Below are positions 7,703 to 17,509 of a DNA stretch of 64,000 nucleotides, one piece after another; within the stretch, counting starts at the first letter, position 1, and every line of letters begins with the position of its first letter. The translations under genes were made by a program, and so were the position numbers. The notes below the pieces were generated by a model. That model saw only the letters and a list, made by a program, of their open reading frames with translations. It searched no databases and was not told where the DNA came from. Source of the DNA: Arcanobacterium_A bovis (GTDB lineage: Bacteria; Actinomycetota; Actinomycetes; Actinomycetales; Actinomycetaceae); assembly GCF_042655305.1 (NCBI RefSeq), contig NZ_JBHSLR010000009.1; one strand, written 5' to 3'.

Positions 7703-9582
7703 CGAATAATTCCTCGTACTTTCCGATATGCACGCCAAGCAGGAGCATGCAATTTATTGGGCACAACCACACTCAACACTCTGCGGACCTTTGCCTTGGC
7801 AACACTTCCGGTTCGTAGTGCCCTGAGCATATCGAATGCAGTTCCCCCACCGAAACGCACAGCTGTACTATAGGAGAATTGCTGTAACTGGTGCGCTAAA
7901 TTAGTGAGTTCAATTCGAGCAAATGTCGAGGAAAACATCCACGCGCAAAAAAAGCCTGAAGCCTGGGCGGTATAACCATAGGCACGCTCAACAGCATGCA
8001 ACAAAGTACCATCGATGGCATTCGGTTCAGGTGGGAAGTCTTCCCACTGCCAATCCATATCGAAGAGCGGTTTAAGAGCTTGTGGTCTAAACCAGAACAT
8101 CGTGCCAAGTGGCGCGATTGGTTCTTTATTAGGATCCAAAGGAACAATGATGTTCATTTCATTCAACAAGTTCCGCGTATTCTCGAAATTCGGCCCCCAG
8201 CCATTGGCATACGGGAGGAAATACTCCGCGTGGTTTGGCGCAGTTGGAGCCATGAGGCCGAGCCTTGGCTCCTGTTCGAATTTCTCGATCACATTGGCAA
8301 CAAATTCCTTGGAAGCCAAGATATTTTCAAAGCACTTGAGTGCAAAACCGTCTCCCTTTGAGTGTGGCGTCAGTTGCGTGACTTTCTTATCGTGAGCGAA
8401 GCAGACGACGTCGTAGTTATCGATTACGTCCTTTACGCCCACCAAAAGTGCACTCACGTCGCGTCCAACATTCTCGATCAGTCGCACGTCCACGTTATAT
8501 GGCATATCAGCGAAGGCTTCACGCACTTGAGCTGCCTTTTCTTCACCTGCTACCGTCACGATAATATCGGAACCCTCGGGCATCGAACGTGCATAATGAA
8601 CTGTCTGTTCTAACAAATCCATATAATAGACGTGCAAAATAAGTGCAATACGCTGCCCAGATGTAGCGACGTCATATGAGGTCGCCGAATCCGAGAACAC
8701 ATAATTGAGCTTGGCATTGCGCACCAGATCGGCCATATTCAGAGTACGCAACACATTGTTCCAGATCAGATTGGTATCAAAATCAGTGTGATCGCGCAGA
8801 TACTCGTACAAATCCATTGTGGCGTTTCCAACCGACTGGTTGAGAACATCGTCGTAATCATGGAAGAACGAGCGGCGCTTGAAAATTGGGCAACGCTTTT
8901 CCTCAAGCAATTTCTTAGCAGCAAATACGATTGGCTGATATGTGAAATCTTCCAGGTCAGAAGTATCAACATAAGCTTCCCATTTGAAGCCCAAACGCTC
9001 GAAACGCTGAGTGAAAGGAGCTTCATGCTTTCCAACCGAATCTGTATAGGAAACGATCATCGGCATGGTGTCCCAGTACTCTTGGAACTCTTTGCTCGTT
9101 ACTAGAGACTTACGATATGCGTGGAAATGCGATTGTAAATGGGTTGGAATATAGCCTTCTGGCATGGTTCCAAACGGATCATCTGGATAATAGTGGTAGG
9201 TAGTAATGCCCCAGAAATCGAGATCGCGGCTTGCCATCGAGGAGAACATCTCCTCGAACGGATAAACCGGTCCCATAACCGTGGCGTTAAACAGCACCAC
9301 CTCATCAAATTCGGCAAGCCTATCCCAACCGTAACGTTCGAGCATCGTTTTGTATGCCCACACATCGAAGCCCACATTATGCCGCATAATTACATTGGAG
9401 CTAAACTTGCGAAGTTTCGCATAGCTTTTCGGCGCTAAGTAACCATTTACTACAATCGCCAGTTCACTTAGGTTCTTTTTCATATCTGCTAGCAAAGCAT
9501 CGACGTAATCATCGACAATTCCTTGTGAATCATAGAAAAAGAAAATTCCAAGTCTTTTTGCGTCCGACGCTATGGCAGCCAC
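7699..9582 (-). CDS. rgpF: Rhamnan synthesis protein F family (RgpF-like)
   Basis: A 627-residue protein of the RgpF family, found in rhamnose-polymer clusters. It has two similar parts: the first has FFFYDSQGIVDDYV, MRHNVGFDVWAYK and VVLFNATVMGP; the second has ALILHVYYMDLLE, IENVGRDVSALLVG and CFAHDKKVTQL, a tandem-domain layout typical of the family. It is thought to act in the cytoplasm in building rhamnan-type chains. GTG at 9582 has GAGGAG six bases upstream. Its stop overlaps the next start by ATGA, so translation is coupled to the acyltransferase-Wzm gene. Confidence 0.87.
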   Translation of the reverse strand: MAAIASDAKRLGIFFFYDSQGIVDDYVDALLADMKKNLSELAIVVNGYLAPKSYAKLRKFSSNVIMRHNVGFDVWAYKTMLERYGWDRLAEFDEVVLFNATVMGPVYPFEEMFSSMASRDLDFWGITTYHYYPDDPFGTMPEGYIPTHLQSHFHAYRKSLVTSKEFQEYWDTMPMIVSYTDSVGKHEAPFTQRFERLGFKWEAYVDTSDLEDFTYQPIVFAAKKLLEEKRCPIFKRRSFFHDYDDVLNQSVGNATMDLYEYLRDHTDFDTNLIWNNVLRTLNMADLVRNAKLNYVFSDSATSYDVATSGQRIALILHVYYMDLLEQTVHYARSMPEGSDIIVTVAGEEKAAQVREAFADMPYNVDVRLIENVGRDVSALLVGVKDVIDNYDVVCFAHDKKVTQLTPHSKGDGFALKCFENILASKEFVANVIEKFEQEPRLGLMAPTAPNHAEYFLPYANGWGPNFENTRNLLNEMNIIVPLDPNKEPIAPLGTMFWFRPQALKPLFDMDWQWEDFPPEPNAIDGTLLHAVERAYGYTAQASGFFCAWMFSSTFARIELTNLAHQLQQFSYSTAVRFGGGTAFDMLRALRTGSVAKAKVRRVLSVVVPNKLHAPAWRAYRKVRGIIR

Positions 9583-9640
9583 TAGGCACTCCTCAATTGT
9601 AAATTGCTTTGCTTGACAGAAAATGAAGAACTAAATCGAT

Positions 9641-10480
9641 TTAACCGGTGATGCTAAGCACCTTGGTAATTTTTTCAACGTCTGCCCACACGCCTGGCGA
9701 ATCGTAGGGACGATCCGGGAACGCGCCGTAGTCGAGCGAGATATCAAGATTATTGTCAACGATGTATTTCTCAACGCGATCTGCCAAGGACATCGGCTTC
9801 CCAGTTGCCGCATTGATGACGCCGTCTACCTCTGTTTGGAGCGCAACTGCAGCGATTTGGTGAGCCAGTTCGTCCACCGAAATGAAATCGTAGAGGTTCT
9901 TGCCTGTAGTGAAGGGGAAGGTCTTCTTGCCTTCTTGCACTGCACGGTACAGCTTGGAGAAAATCGAGTTGCCGCGAGCGTCGTCGCCCACAATGTAGTA
10001 GGCACGAACCCACTGCATAATCGCGTCGTTTTGCTTTGCATATAGGGCAGTCAAGCCGCGCAAGGCGTTCTTGCCAATTCCATACATGGACTCTGGATTT
10101 GTGGGCGTGTCTGCTTTAATTGCGCCTTCCCAGTATCCGACTTCATGCATGGTACCCATGACCACGAGTTGCTTGAGCCCCCCCTTGTAGAGGTGCTCAA
10201 TAAAGTGGGCATGAGCAGCTAGATCGTCGATATGAGCAGGCGAGTTGTGTACGAATCCGTCACGCCACGCCATATGGATGACGACGGCTGGTCGCTTGAG
10301 TCGATCGTAGATATCCTCCGCGCCCGAGAAGATATTTTCGTCGATTACCTCTGCGCGTTCGTCGATGCCATCAGTTCGAAAATCGACAACCGAGACATCC
10401 ATTCCACGATTGAGGAGGTCTGTAACAACATGACGTCCGATGTATCCACCAGCACCCGTAACAAGAATTCGTTTAGTCAT
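9641..10480 (-). CDS. NAD-dependent epimerase/reductase, extended SDR family
   Basis: About 279 residues from ATG at 10480 (a longer frame starts at 10504 without a ribosome site). It opens with RILVTGAGGYIGRHV, the dinucleotide fold, and has the SMYGIGK form of the catalytic Y-x-x-x-K. It is shorter than the 310-350 residues usual for sugar epimerases, more like 4-keto-6-deoxysugar reductases; the product is not known. It heads the leftward operon (SDR, RgpF-like, acyltransferase-Wzm, Wzt), with 58 bases to the next gene. It may supply a 6-deoxysugar for the exported polymer. Confidence 0.78.
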   Translation of the reverse strand: MTKRILVTGAGGYIGRHVVTDLLNRGMDVSVVDFRTDGIDERAEVIDENIFSGAEDIYDRLKRPAVVIHMAWRDGFVHNSPAHIDDLAAHAHFIEHLYKGGLKQLVVMGTMHEVGYWEGAIKADTPTNPESMYGIGKNALRGLTALYAKQNDAIMQWVRAYYIVGDDARGNSIFSKLYRAVQEGKKTFPFTTGKNLYDFISVDELAHQIAAVALQTEVDGVINAATGKPMSLADRVEKYIVDNNLDISLDYGAFPDRPYDSPGVWADVEKITKVLSITG

Positions 10481-10589
10481 GCCTTTAATATACCTTGTCT
10501 CCATGCCGGAGCGGTGAACTGTACACGAAATTCACATCACGCGGCATTTGAGGACACCTCTCTGTAAATCCCATCTGTAACATATACAG

Positions 10590-10609
10590 TACAATTATGA
10601 TTGTATAAT
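10590..10609. promoter_or_regulatory. Inverted repeat overlapping a -10 box in a divergent promoter region
   Basis: TACAAT (10590-10595) and ATTGTA (10600-10605) form an inverted repeat with a 4-base centre. TATAAT at 10604-10609 sits on its right arm and is a good -10 for the pyruvyl transferase gene starting at 10648. No convincing -35 was seen, and the A/T-rich setting makes chance palindromes more likely. The region also separates the divergent SDR-wzt operon, so a repressor here could act on both. Confidence 0.35.
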
Positions 10610-10647
10610 CAATACACAAACGTACATATCGTAAGGGGACACTCAGG

Positions 10648-12123
10648 ATGAGCCGAATAGCACTGTGCGGCGCATTTGACATTCCGAATTTTGGCGATCA
10701 TTTATACCCTCCCGTTTTGAGGAAAATGTTACAACGGCGCGGATTAGCCGACGAAATCGTCCTTTTTTCTCCATTTGATGCAACGGAAGCTTTCACCGAT
10801 GGTTCTCGTGTTTATTCTCTAAGCAATCTTGAAAAGATGCACAACGAGGATCCTTTCAGTGCGATCATCGTAGGTGGAGGTGAAATAATACACTGGCGAA
10901 AATATGGTCAGCGCCTTGCCTTCGGAGACACTGACTTCGTCGACTACCCTATGCACGAAATTTGGGTCATCCCGGCACTTATGAAGATGAAGTACGGTAT
11001 TCCTGTGCTCTGGAATGCCCCTGGTATTCCCTATGATTTTGATGATGACCGAGATCACGCAAATCGCATATTTAACACCGTTGATTACATATCTGTTCGC
11101 AATGATTTTTCTAAACAGGTACTAATCACCCGAGGGGTCAACGCAGAGGCAATCAGCGTAGTTCCCGACACGGCATTCGCAATTCCCACCATATTTCCAA
11201 AGCAAGATCTTGACGCGTTTCGGAAAAGATCATTTCCTAACCTAGATCGATACGTCGTATTCCATTGCAACCGGTTCATACCAGAAGATTCGATTGATGG
11301 TGTGGTCAGCCTGTTACGTTCACTCCATGACGACGCCTACACGGTGGTTTTACTACCGCTCGCTTATACCCACGGGGACGACGAAATCCTCAAAAAACTT
11401 GCGAGCCACCTAGATTTTGACACCTTCATACCCGCCAACGTGCTCTCTCTTACCGAGATTATTTCTATATTGGCCGGCTGTTCGCTGTATATAGGGACAA
11501 GCCTTCATGGTTCAGTAGTCGCTTCATCCTATGAAAAACCGGTAGTGGCATTTGATTATCATCAGAACGTGAAAACACGAGATCTGTTCACTTCGCTCGG
11601 TCTCGAACGCTTTTATGCCGATAATATAAATGATGTACATACTGCTGTACAAGAAGCGCTCTCACACAGCAAACCTGTTGACATTCAAACGCTAATCTCT
11701 CAGCTCAATCTTCACTTCGATTCGCTCCACGGAGCAATTACAACAGACACTCATAGCCAAAACATCGGCATTCAAGAATCCGCAGATATCATATACCAGG
11801 CGTTTTTCGATGCTGAAAGAGCGAAGAATTTACAAGAGTTAATAGACACAACCACACAGACCAACAAAGAGCTTGCTGATCTTAACGATCAACTCAATGC
11901 TGCACGCGAACAACTAACGGATGAAAATCTTCGCCTAAACGAATTGGCGGAATATCAAAAGTATATTAGCGAATATTGGGAGATGCGCCATAACGAGGTA
12001 GGTCTCGTGGTCTACGATCTCAATAGACAGCTCGCAGAGTATCACCATAATGTTCGACACCCAATCCCTGCGACTGCACGGCACATCATGCGCAGACTCC
12101 GCTCATTGCGCAGACATAACTAG
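10648..12123 (+). CDS. Polysaccharide pyruvyl transferase family protein with C-terminal coiled coil
   Basis: A 491-residue protein. Residues 1-350 match the polysaccharide pyruvyl transferase family (CsaB-like): CGAFDIPNFGDHL at the start, IIVGGGE, and the late YIGTSLHGSVVASSYEKPVVAFDY motif typical of the family. These enzymes add pyruvate as a ketal to surface sugars from phosphoenolpyruvate. Residues about 375-440 are a strong heptad-rich coiled coil, not part of the usual domain. ATG at 10648 has AAGGGGA upstream. It stands alone, divergent from the wzt operon and convergent with an epimerase. Base use is A/T-rich. Confidence 0.83.
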   Translation: MSRIALCGAFDIPNFGDHLYPPVLRKMLQRRGLADEIVLFSPFDATEAFTDGSRVYSLSNLEKMHNEDPFSAIIVGGGEIIHWRKYGQRLAFGDTDFVDYPMHEIWVIPALMKMKYGIPVLWNAPGIPYDFDDDRDHANRIFNTVDYISVRNDFSKQVLITRGVNAEAISVVPDTAFAIPTIFPKQDLDAFRKRSFPNLDRYVVFHCNRFIPEDSIDGVVSLLRSLHDDAYTVVLLPLAYTHGDDEILKKLASHLDFDTFIPANVLSLTEIISILAGCSLYIGTSLHGSVVASSYEKPVVAFDYHQNVKTRDLFTSLGLERFYADNINDVHTAVQEALSHSKPVDIQTLISQLNLHFDSLHGAITTDTHSQNIGIQESADIIYQAFFDAERAKNLQELIDTTTQTNKELADLNDQLNAAREQLTDENLRLNELAEYQKYISEYWEMRHNEVGLVVYDLNRQLAEYHHNVRHPIPATARHIMRRLRSLRRHN

Positions 12124-12135
12124 CTATCGAGATGT

Positions 12136-13206
12136 TTATTCCGACACCGAGTCGATCCAGTTGGCCAAACGACGAAAACCGTCGCGAATGCCAACTTGCG
12201 ATGTAAAATTCAAGTATTGCTTAGCAGGTTCCGGATCAGCCCATGCATGCCGCACGTCCCCATGTCGCCACTGGTGCGTGATATATGGCTTCGGTGCACC
12301 GTAAATTTCTGCAATAATCTCGGCGGCTTCGCGAATCGTTGTATATGATCCGGATCCAATATCCATAGGAAATGGCAGTGATTCCACGCGCTCAATCGCT
12401 GCTATACATGCACGAACTACATCGTCGATAAAAATAAAATCTCGACGCACGTTTCCGTCTTCGTATAACGGAATTGCTTGACCCGAACGTGCCAAATTCG
12501 TAAAAAGTGACATAATGCCCGTGTATGGATTCTGTGGCGTTTGCCCTGGTCCATATACGTTTTGGAGACGCAGAATATCCACCTTCGCACCAAAGGCGTC
12601 AGCCCACAACCGTAGAAGGTCTTCCTGCGCACACTTTGTTACGCCATAGACCGACTCCGCGTGATGAAATGCATGCTGAGCGTTCATGGGAAGAGGTCTG
12701 GCTCCGGCAAACTCCCACTGGTGTGCTTCGAACATTTTTCGCGAACGGATGCCTGGGTAAAAGGCTGTACCAGTTTGTAGACCTTCGACATACTCCCACA
12801 AACCTTCACCGTAAACGGCACGCGATGAGCACAACAAGAATTTGTCTGGAATTATGTCGTGACGTTTTAAGGCATCGAGCATTACCGACGTCCCAACAAC
12901 ATTTACCATCGAATGACGCGTAGATTCCGTCAAGGATTGTCCGGTGCCAGTTTCTGCAGCAAGATGAATGATTAAATCCGGTTTGACCTTTGGGAGCAAG
13001 GCGTCCCATGTAGCAGCATCCGTGATGTCACCTTCAATAAGCTCCACACCTGGATGAAATCCCAATGCAGGTTCATGCGTTGGGTGCACCTGCGGATGAA
13101 GGTTATCGAGAGCCACTACCTTGCCGCAGTTGTCGGCTAGGTATGACGACAGAGCAGAGCCAATAAAACCCGCACCACCAGTAACTAATACTGAATTGTA
13201 TTTCAT
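12136..13206 (-). CDS. NAD-dependent nucleotide-sugar epimerase, extended SDR family
   Basis: A 356-residue protein of full extended-SDR length. It has VLVTGGAGFIGSAL at the start, an acidic residue closing the second strand (VALDNLHPQVH), IHLAAETGTGQS, and the catalytic YGVTK after SV. The LDNLHPQVH segment recalls deoxysugar 4-epimerases such as dTDP-rhamnose 4-epimerases, but UDP-glucose 4-epimerase activity cannot be excluded. It lies in the same strand as the GH25 gene but with its own spacing (64 bases). ATG at 13206 has only a weak ribosome site. Confidence 0.78.
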   Translation of the reverse strand: MKYNSVLVTGGAGFIGSALSSYLADNCGKVVALDNLHPQVHPTHEPALGFHPGVELIEGDITDAATWDALLPKVKPDLIIHLAAETGTGQSLTESTRHSMVNVVGTSVMLDALKRHDIIPDKFLLCSSRAVYGEGLWEYVEGLQTGTAFYPGIRSRKMFEAHQWEFAGARPLPMNAQHAFHHAESVYGVTKCAQEDLLRLWADAFGAKVDILRLQNVYGPGQTPQNPYTGIMSLFTNLARSGQAIPLYEDGNVRRDFIFIDDVVRACIAAIERVESLPFPMDIGSGSYTTIREAAEIIAEIYGAPKPYITHQWRHGDVRHAWADPEPAKQYLNFTSQVGIRDGFRRLANWIDSVSE

Positions 13207-13270
13207 ACTACTACTTTGATCTTTTCAGGATAACAGAACGTTTATCTATGCATAATCGCACGCATTCGCT

Positions 13271-15109
13271 TCAGACACCAAACGGATACGTGCGAGAGTC
13301 AGCCAAACGTCCGTCGGACGTGTACAGTTCGAACCGCGTCCAGTATACACCCGGAGTTGGTTGCCATTGCGCCCACTGTCCATCGAACTGTGCCACCCAT
13401 GTCTGCCTACCGTAATCATAGATCTTTGTTACATAGCGTGCATTGGGATTATTTGAGCTCATACCTAGCAAAATTCCGGAATTGTTATAGCCAGCATATG
13501 TTCCCGTGATCGCCGTCGTACCGGGAGTGTAGTGGAACGGAATCGTACGCTCACCCAAAATTTTTCCGGTGTTTTTGTCACGGGCTTTAGCGTGAAGCCA
13601 ATAAATACCCTCGCTGTCTCGCCACGATGCCCAGTTCGCTCCACTCCAGCCAGAAAGCGTGCTCCAAGTTTTTGTGTTTAGGTTGTAAGTCTGAATCAGA
13701 TATTCAACCTCTGAGCTTGGATAATTTGGCAATATGACGCCAACATCAATATGCTCTGGACGTAAAATCCAAGTAGCTAGGAGTGGTTCGCTGAATTCTT
13801 TATTACCAAAGGCGTTGAGGTCAACATTGCCCACGATGCCCGGCACGCTGCCTTCACTATAGTACTGCCAACCACGGAAATTTGCCGGGAAATTGAACCC
13901 AACGAATGAACTATAGGCAGCCACCCAGTGGGTGCGCTGATGGATACTTGGTGCATTCAATGCCGTATTGAGGTAAGCGCGGTATGAATACACTGACAAG
14001 TTGTTGTAGCCAGCAGCCTGTAACTCTGCCCACCATCCGTTAACGATCTGTTCATATATCGCTGGATTCGTCGGTGGCGTATGACCAACCCAAGTCCATT
14101 CTTCGAGGTCATAGTAGACCGGCAGGCCAAGATCGCCTGGTGCCACACCTGCTTGTCGGAGCAAATCTACAGTGCTGCGTCCTTCCAGCGCACCATCGCC
14201 AGCAAATTCGGCGTAAGAATAGAGGTAGACGCCGAATGGGATACCGAGCCGTTTAGCTTCATTTACGTTTCGGATTGCTTGTGGATCAATAGCGTTACCC
14301 GATCCGTAACTGATACGAATAATCACGCCATCGACGCCGTTCGCTTTCGCAGTATTCCAATCGATGATGCCTTGGTACTTTGAAACGTCGACAACACCCT
14401 TCGCTTGCTGTGCAAACAGAGACCCACTAAGTTCAAAGAAGGCCGGCGTGTTGTTGTGCCAACCCCAGTACGCACCGTAACGGTTACCAGGAAGCTCAGT
14501 TGGTGTTATTGCGCCGCTCTTTCCCCGGTAAACAAGATCCGTTGCATTGACACCTGAGCGATCGGCGTCGAAAGAACCTTGAACGTTTCCGTTACCGAAC
14601 ACAGCTGGAGCGGTGTTATTTGACGACGCCGCGGACGGATCTGTCTTTTGTCCGCCTTCTTTAGCAATCTCTTTACGCACTTCATCAACGGGCACTGGAA
14701 CGAACTTCGTACCACCCGTTTTGGCGAGTGGGTCTGGTTGCTTTGAAGGGGTTCCAACGATCTGCGGATCCGTAACCACGTTGCCTGAGGAAATATCTTT
14801 GACCGTGCCGTCATTCGTCACAGCGTACTGAGTCGAAACGAGTGAAGCGTTGTTTGGAATTGACGTGTCGATATGATCAGGAAGCGGTTTACCTGGATTG
14901 TCAGGAATCTTGCCAGCAGGAGTATTTCCCGAGGTGTCCGGAGTATTTTGATTATCTAACGCGTCGAATATAGTGTTCACCGTTCTCAGCGCGCCAGACT
15001 GCCGAGCTGGCGCAGCATCAGCCACCGACACTCCGGCGCTTAGGCCAGTTCCCACCAAACTCGTTACGGCAATAAATGCGATACCCGCGCTACGAATAGA
15101 ATTGATCAT
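13271..15109 (-). CDS. Secreted GH25 muramidase (lysozyme family)
   Basis: A 612-residue exported protein. Residues 1-32 are a signal peptide (basic start, hydrophobic core, cleavage near ADA-AP). Residues about 33-225 are Pro/Ser/Thr-rich and disordered. A GH25 domain (about 240-430) has DVSKYQGIIDW, the catalytic-type YYDLEEW and WQYYSEG. The C-terminus (about 445-612) holds two similar beta-rich repeats with NLNTKTW and YDYGRQTW. GH25 enzymes cut the glycan chain of peptidoglycan between MurNAc and GlcNAc. In a wall-polymer region it could open the wall for insertion. No LPXTG anchor is present. Confidence 0.88.
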   Translation of the reverse strand: MINSIRSAGIAFIAVTSLVGTGLSAGVSVADAAPARQSGALRTVNTIFDALDNQNTPDTSGNTPAGKIPDNPGKPLPDHIDTSIPNNASLVSTQYAVTNDGTVKDISSGNVVTDPQIVGTPSKQPDPLAKTGGTKFVPVPVDEVRKEIAKEGGQKTDPSAASSNNTAPAVFGNGNVQGSFDADRSGVNATDLVYRGKSGAITPTELPGNRYGAYWGWHNNTPAFFELSGSLFAQQAKGVVDVSKYQGIIDWNTAKANGVDGVIIRISYGSGNAIDPQAIRNVNEAKRLGIPFGVYLYSYAEFAGDGALEGRSTVDLLRQAGVAPGDLGLPVYYDLEEWTWVGHTPPTNPAIYEQIVNGWWAELQAAGYNNLSVYSYRAYLNTALNAPSIHQRTHWVAAYSSFVGFNFPANFRGWQYYSEGSVPGIVGNVDLNAFGNKEFSEPLLATWILRPEHIDVGVILPNYPSSEVEYLIQTYNLNTKTWSTLSGWSGANWASWRDSEGIYWLHAKARDKNTGKILGERTIPFHYTPGTTAITGTYAGYNNSGILLGMSSNNPNARYVTKIYDYGRQTWVAQFDGQWAQWQPTPGVYWTRFELYTSDGRLADSRTYPFGV

Positions 15110-15341
15110 ATTTTTGCTCTCAACTTTAGTAATTTACGAAACCGAAACTCAATATTTTCCTTAAAAGTAGAACTTCTACGCGAAAAGAAATATTCCCCCA
15201 TAATACTACGATTGTTCGCTATCACCGGATATATTACGATTCCTCATCTTCGGCAAGTATAATTAGCAACGACTGAAATTATGCGTAAGCGTACCGCGTT
15301 TCTTGGCTCACATAGGCTAGGAAAACTACAGGAGAAAAAGA

Positions 15342-16334
15342 ATGAAAGTACTGGTCACTGGAGGCGCTGGCTTTATCGGCGCGAACTTTGTTCACACCAC
15401 AGTAGAAACCATGCCAGAAGCGCAAGTTGTTGTGCTTGACAAGCTCACCTATGCCGGCAACGCCAATTCAATCAGTGGTCTTGAGCGTGTCGAACTCGTT
15501 GAGGGTGATATTGCTGACTCTGACACCGTTGATCCGTTGATTAAAGATGCTGATGTGGTGGTTCATTTCGCAGCCGAGTCACACAACGATAACTCACTGC
15601 GTGATCCATGGCCATTTATCTCGACGAATATCATTGGCACATACCAGATTCTTGAAGCAGTACGCCGCCACGGTACCCGCCTTCACCATATCTCCACCGA
15701 TGAAGTTTACGGCGATCTGGAAATTGACGAGGATCGCAAGTTCAAGCCGGGCGATGCATACGTCCCGTCCTCACCATATTCTTCCTCGAAGGCTTCCTCG
15801 GATCATTTGGTTCGCGCTTGGGCACGTTCGTTCGGCATTCCTGCCACGATCTCGAACTGCTCGAATAACTATGGTCCTTACCAGCACATCGAGAAGTTCA
15901 TTCCACGCACGATTACCAATTTGATCGACGGCGTTAAGCCACGTGTTTACGGCACCGGCGAGCAAATTCGCGATTGGATTCACGTACTTGATCACAACAC
16001 TGCCGTGTGGGACATCATCAATAAGGGTCGCATTGGTGAAACTTACCTGATTGGCGCCAACGGCGAAAAGACTAACCTCGAAGTAACCCAGCTGATCCTC
16101 GAAGAGTTTGGTTACGATCCAAACGATTTCGATCACGTCAATGACCGTCCTGGTCACGATCAGCGCTACGCTATCGACAATTCGAAGCTTGTTGAAGAAC
16201 TTGGCTGGCAGCCGCATTACACCAACTTCCGCGATGGCTTACGCGACACGATCACGTGGTACCGCGAGAACGAAGACTGGTGGCGTAGCCAGAAGGAAGC
16301 TGTTGAAGCAAAGTACCGCGAAAACGGCCAATAA
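15342..16334 (+). CDS. rmlB: dTDP-glucose 4,6-dehydratase
   Basis: A 330-residue protein with the full family pattern: KVLVTGGAGFIGANF, FAAESHNDNS, HISTDEVYGDL, YSSSKASSDHLVRAW (catalytic Y-x-x-x-K) and NYGPYQHIEKFIPR. It converts dTDP-glucose to dTDP-4-keto-6-deoxyglucose, the second step to dTDP-rhamnose. ATG at 15342 follows AGGAG. It stands as a single gene ending at a strong bidirectional hairpin. No rmlA, rmlC or rmlD is in this window. Rhamnose-type glycosyltransferases and RgpF nearby explain the need for the product. Confidence 0.95.
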   Translation: MKVLVTGGAGFIGANFVHTTVETMPEAQVVVLDKLTYAGNANSISGLERVELVEGDIADSDTVDPLIKDADVVVHFAAESHNDNSLRDPWPFISTNIIGTYQILEAVRRHGTRLHHISTDEVYGDLEIDEDRKFKPGDAYVPSSPYSSSKASSDHLVRAWARSFGIPATISNCSNNYGPYQHIEKFIPRTITNLIDGVKPRVYGTGEQIRDWIHVLDHNTAVWDIINKGRIGETYLIGANGEKTNLEVTQLILEEFGYDPNDFDHVNDRPGHDQRYAIDNSKLVEELGWQPHYTNFRDGLRDTITWYRENEDWWRSQKEAVEAKYRENGQ

Positions 16335-16373
16335 ATTGGCAAACAGGTATCGCTGATATTACAAGCCTTACTT

Positions 16374-16414
16374 AAGGTTGGGGGTTGAGATGTGAAATCT
16401 CAACCCCCAACCTT
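16374..16414. terminator. Strong bidirectional terminator hairpin between rmlB and a convergent GT2 gene
   Basis: A perfect 18-bp stem (16374-16391 with 16397-16414) closed by a 5-base loop. It lies between the converging rmlB and wbbL-like genes, so it can end both transcripts. The stem is long and G/C-rich in its centre. Confidence 0.85.
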
Positions 16415-16443
16415 GTTACTCAAGTAGTAGGAACTAATCTGCA

Positions 16444-17295
16444 TCACTTGCCGCGCGTAAGCAAGGCAGCGCGAGCTTTCAAGCCGAGTCCCAATGCGCA
16501 GCGAAGTGGCCACTGGTAAGGCTTTGAATAAACAATATTGAGATAGGTCCGTGCCGATTCATGATGAGCCCGGATCATTGGCGCAGGGCGGTCTCGCCAA
16601 GATTTACCCTGATCGTGAACGATCACTGCGTTAGGAACAAAAATTGAGGACCAATTCCGCTTCTTGAGCGCCTCGCCGAGCATAGTGTCTTCAAAAAACA
16701 TGAAGAAACGATCGTCGAACCCTCCGACTTCTCGGAAAGCACGGGACCGAATAAGCAAACAGGCTCCAGAGAGCCAATCCACTTCGTGTGCCTGATCCAC
16801 AGCCTCATTTTCTTGATACTTCTTGGTAAACGGATTGTTTTCCCACACGGGTTTCAACAGTGCATGGCCGATTCCAGAAACCAATCGCGGAAAACGACGC
16901 GCGGAAGGATAGATTTCTCCTTCAGGCGTAAGTATCTTTGGTCCAAAGACGCCACCACGCGGATAAATCTCTGCCATCTCAACAAGATCAGCAATACTCG
17001 ACTGCTCATAGACCACGTCAGGATTCGACACGAGTATCCATTCCCCATCGAATCCTTGCGCTCCGAGATTAGCAGCCCGCCCGTATCCCAGATTCTCCTT
17101 GGGATCAATCACACTAACAGGATATTCTTGCTGTAATTCATCGAGAAGTGCACAATGTGATCCATTATTCACAATCACGAGCTCCAGATGCGACTGTGAT
17201 AAGCGGGCATCAGAAAATGCTTGGAATACACTGCGACAAAAGTTTCTCAGCTCTTCACCCGGATTGAACACGATGGTGATAACTCGTAATTTCAA
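16444..17295 (-). CDS. GT2 rhamnosyltransferase-like, WbbL type
   Basis: A 283-residue GT-A enzyme: VITIVFNPGEELRNF, ELVIVNNGS, NLGYGRAANLGAQ, SNPDVVY as the metal site, and the family pattern GACLLIRSRAFREVGGFDDRFFMFFED. This matches WbbL, which adds L-rhamnose to the GlcNAc-diphosphate-lipid that starts wall polysaccharide in actinobacteria; the donor is inferred. The start is TTG at 17295 with AAGGA upstream. Its gene stands alone between a terminator and the divergent LCP genes. Confidence 0.82.
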   Translation of the reverse strand: MKLRVITIVFNPGEELRNFCRSVFQAFSDARLSQSHLELVIVNNGSHCALLDELQQEYPVSVIDPKENLGYGRAANLGAQGFDGEWILVSNPDVVYEQSSIADLVEMAEIYPRGGVFGPKILTPEGEIYPSARRFPRLVSGIGHALLKPVWENNPFTKKYQENEAVDQAHEVDWLSGACLLIRSRAFREVGGFDDRFFMFFEDTMLGEALKKRNWSSIFVPNAVIVHDQGKSWRDRPAPMIRAHHESARTYLNIVYSKPYQWPLRCALGLGLKARAALLTRGK

Positions 17296-17509
17296 ATTTT
17301 ATCCTTAATAGCTAATGTAAATAATCGCAGGTTATGCACCACTAAGAACCACGCAATGATGACGATGGATGGGCACAACACTCACTCGTGCACGTCGTAC
17401 CCAGACAATCCATCCTTGGTCGTTCTTGTGCGCACTCGAGAAATTATACAGCGATTTTCATACTACAGGCTGACGCACTTTCTCCATAAGAGGCAGTAGT
17501 ATTTATTCC

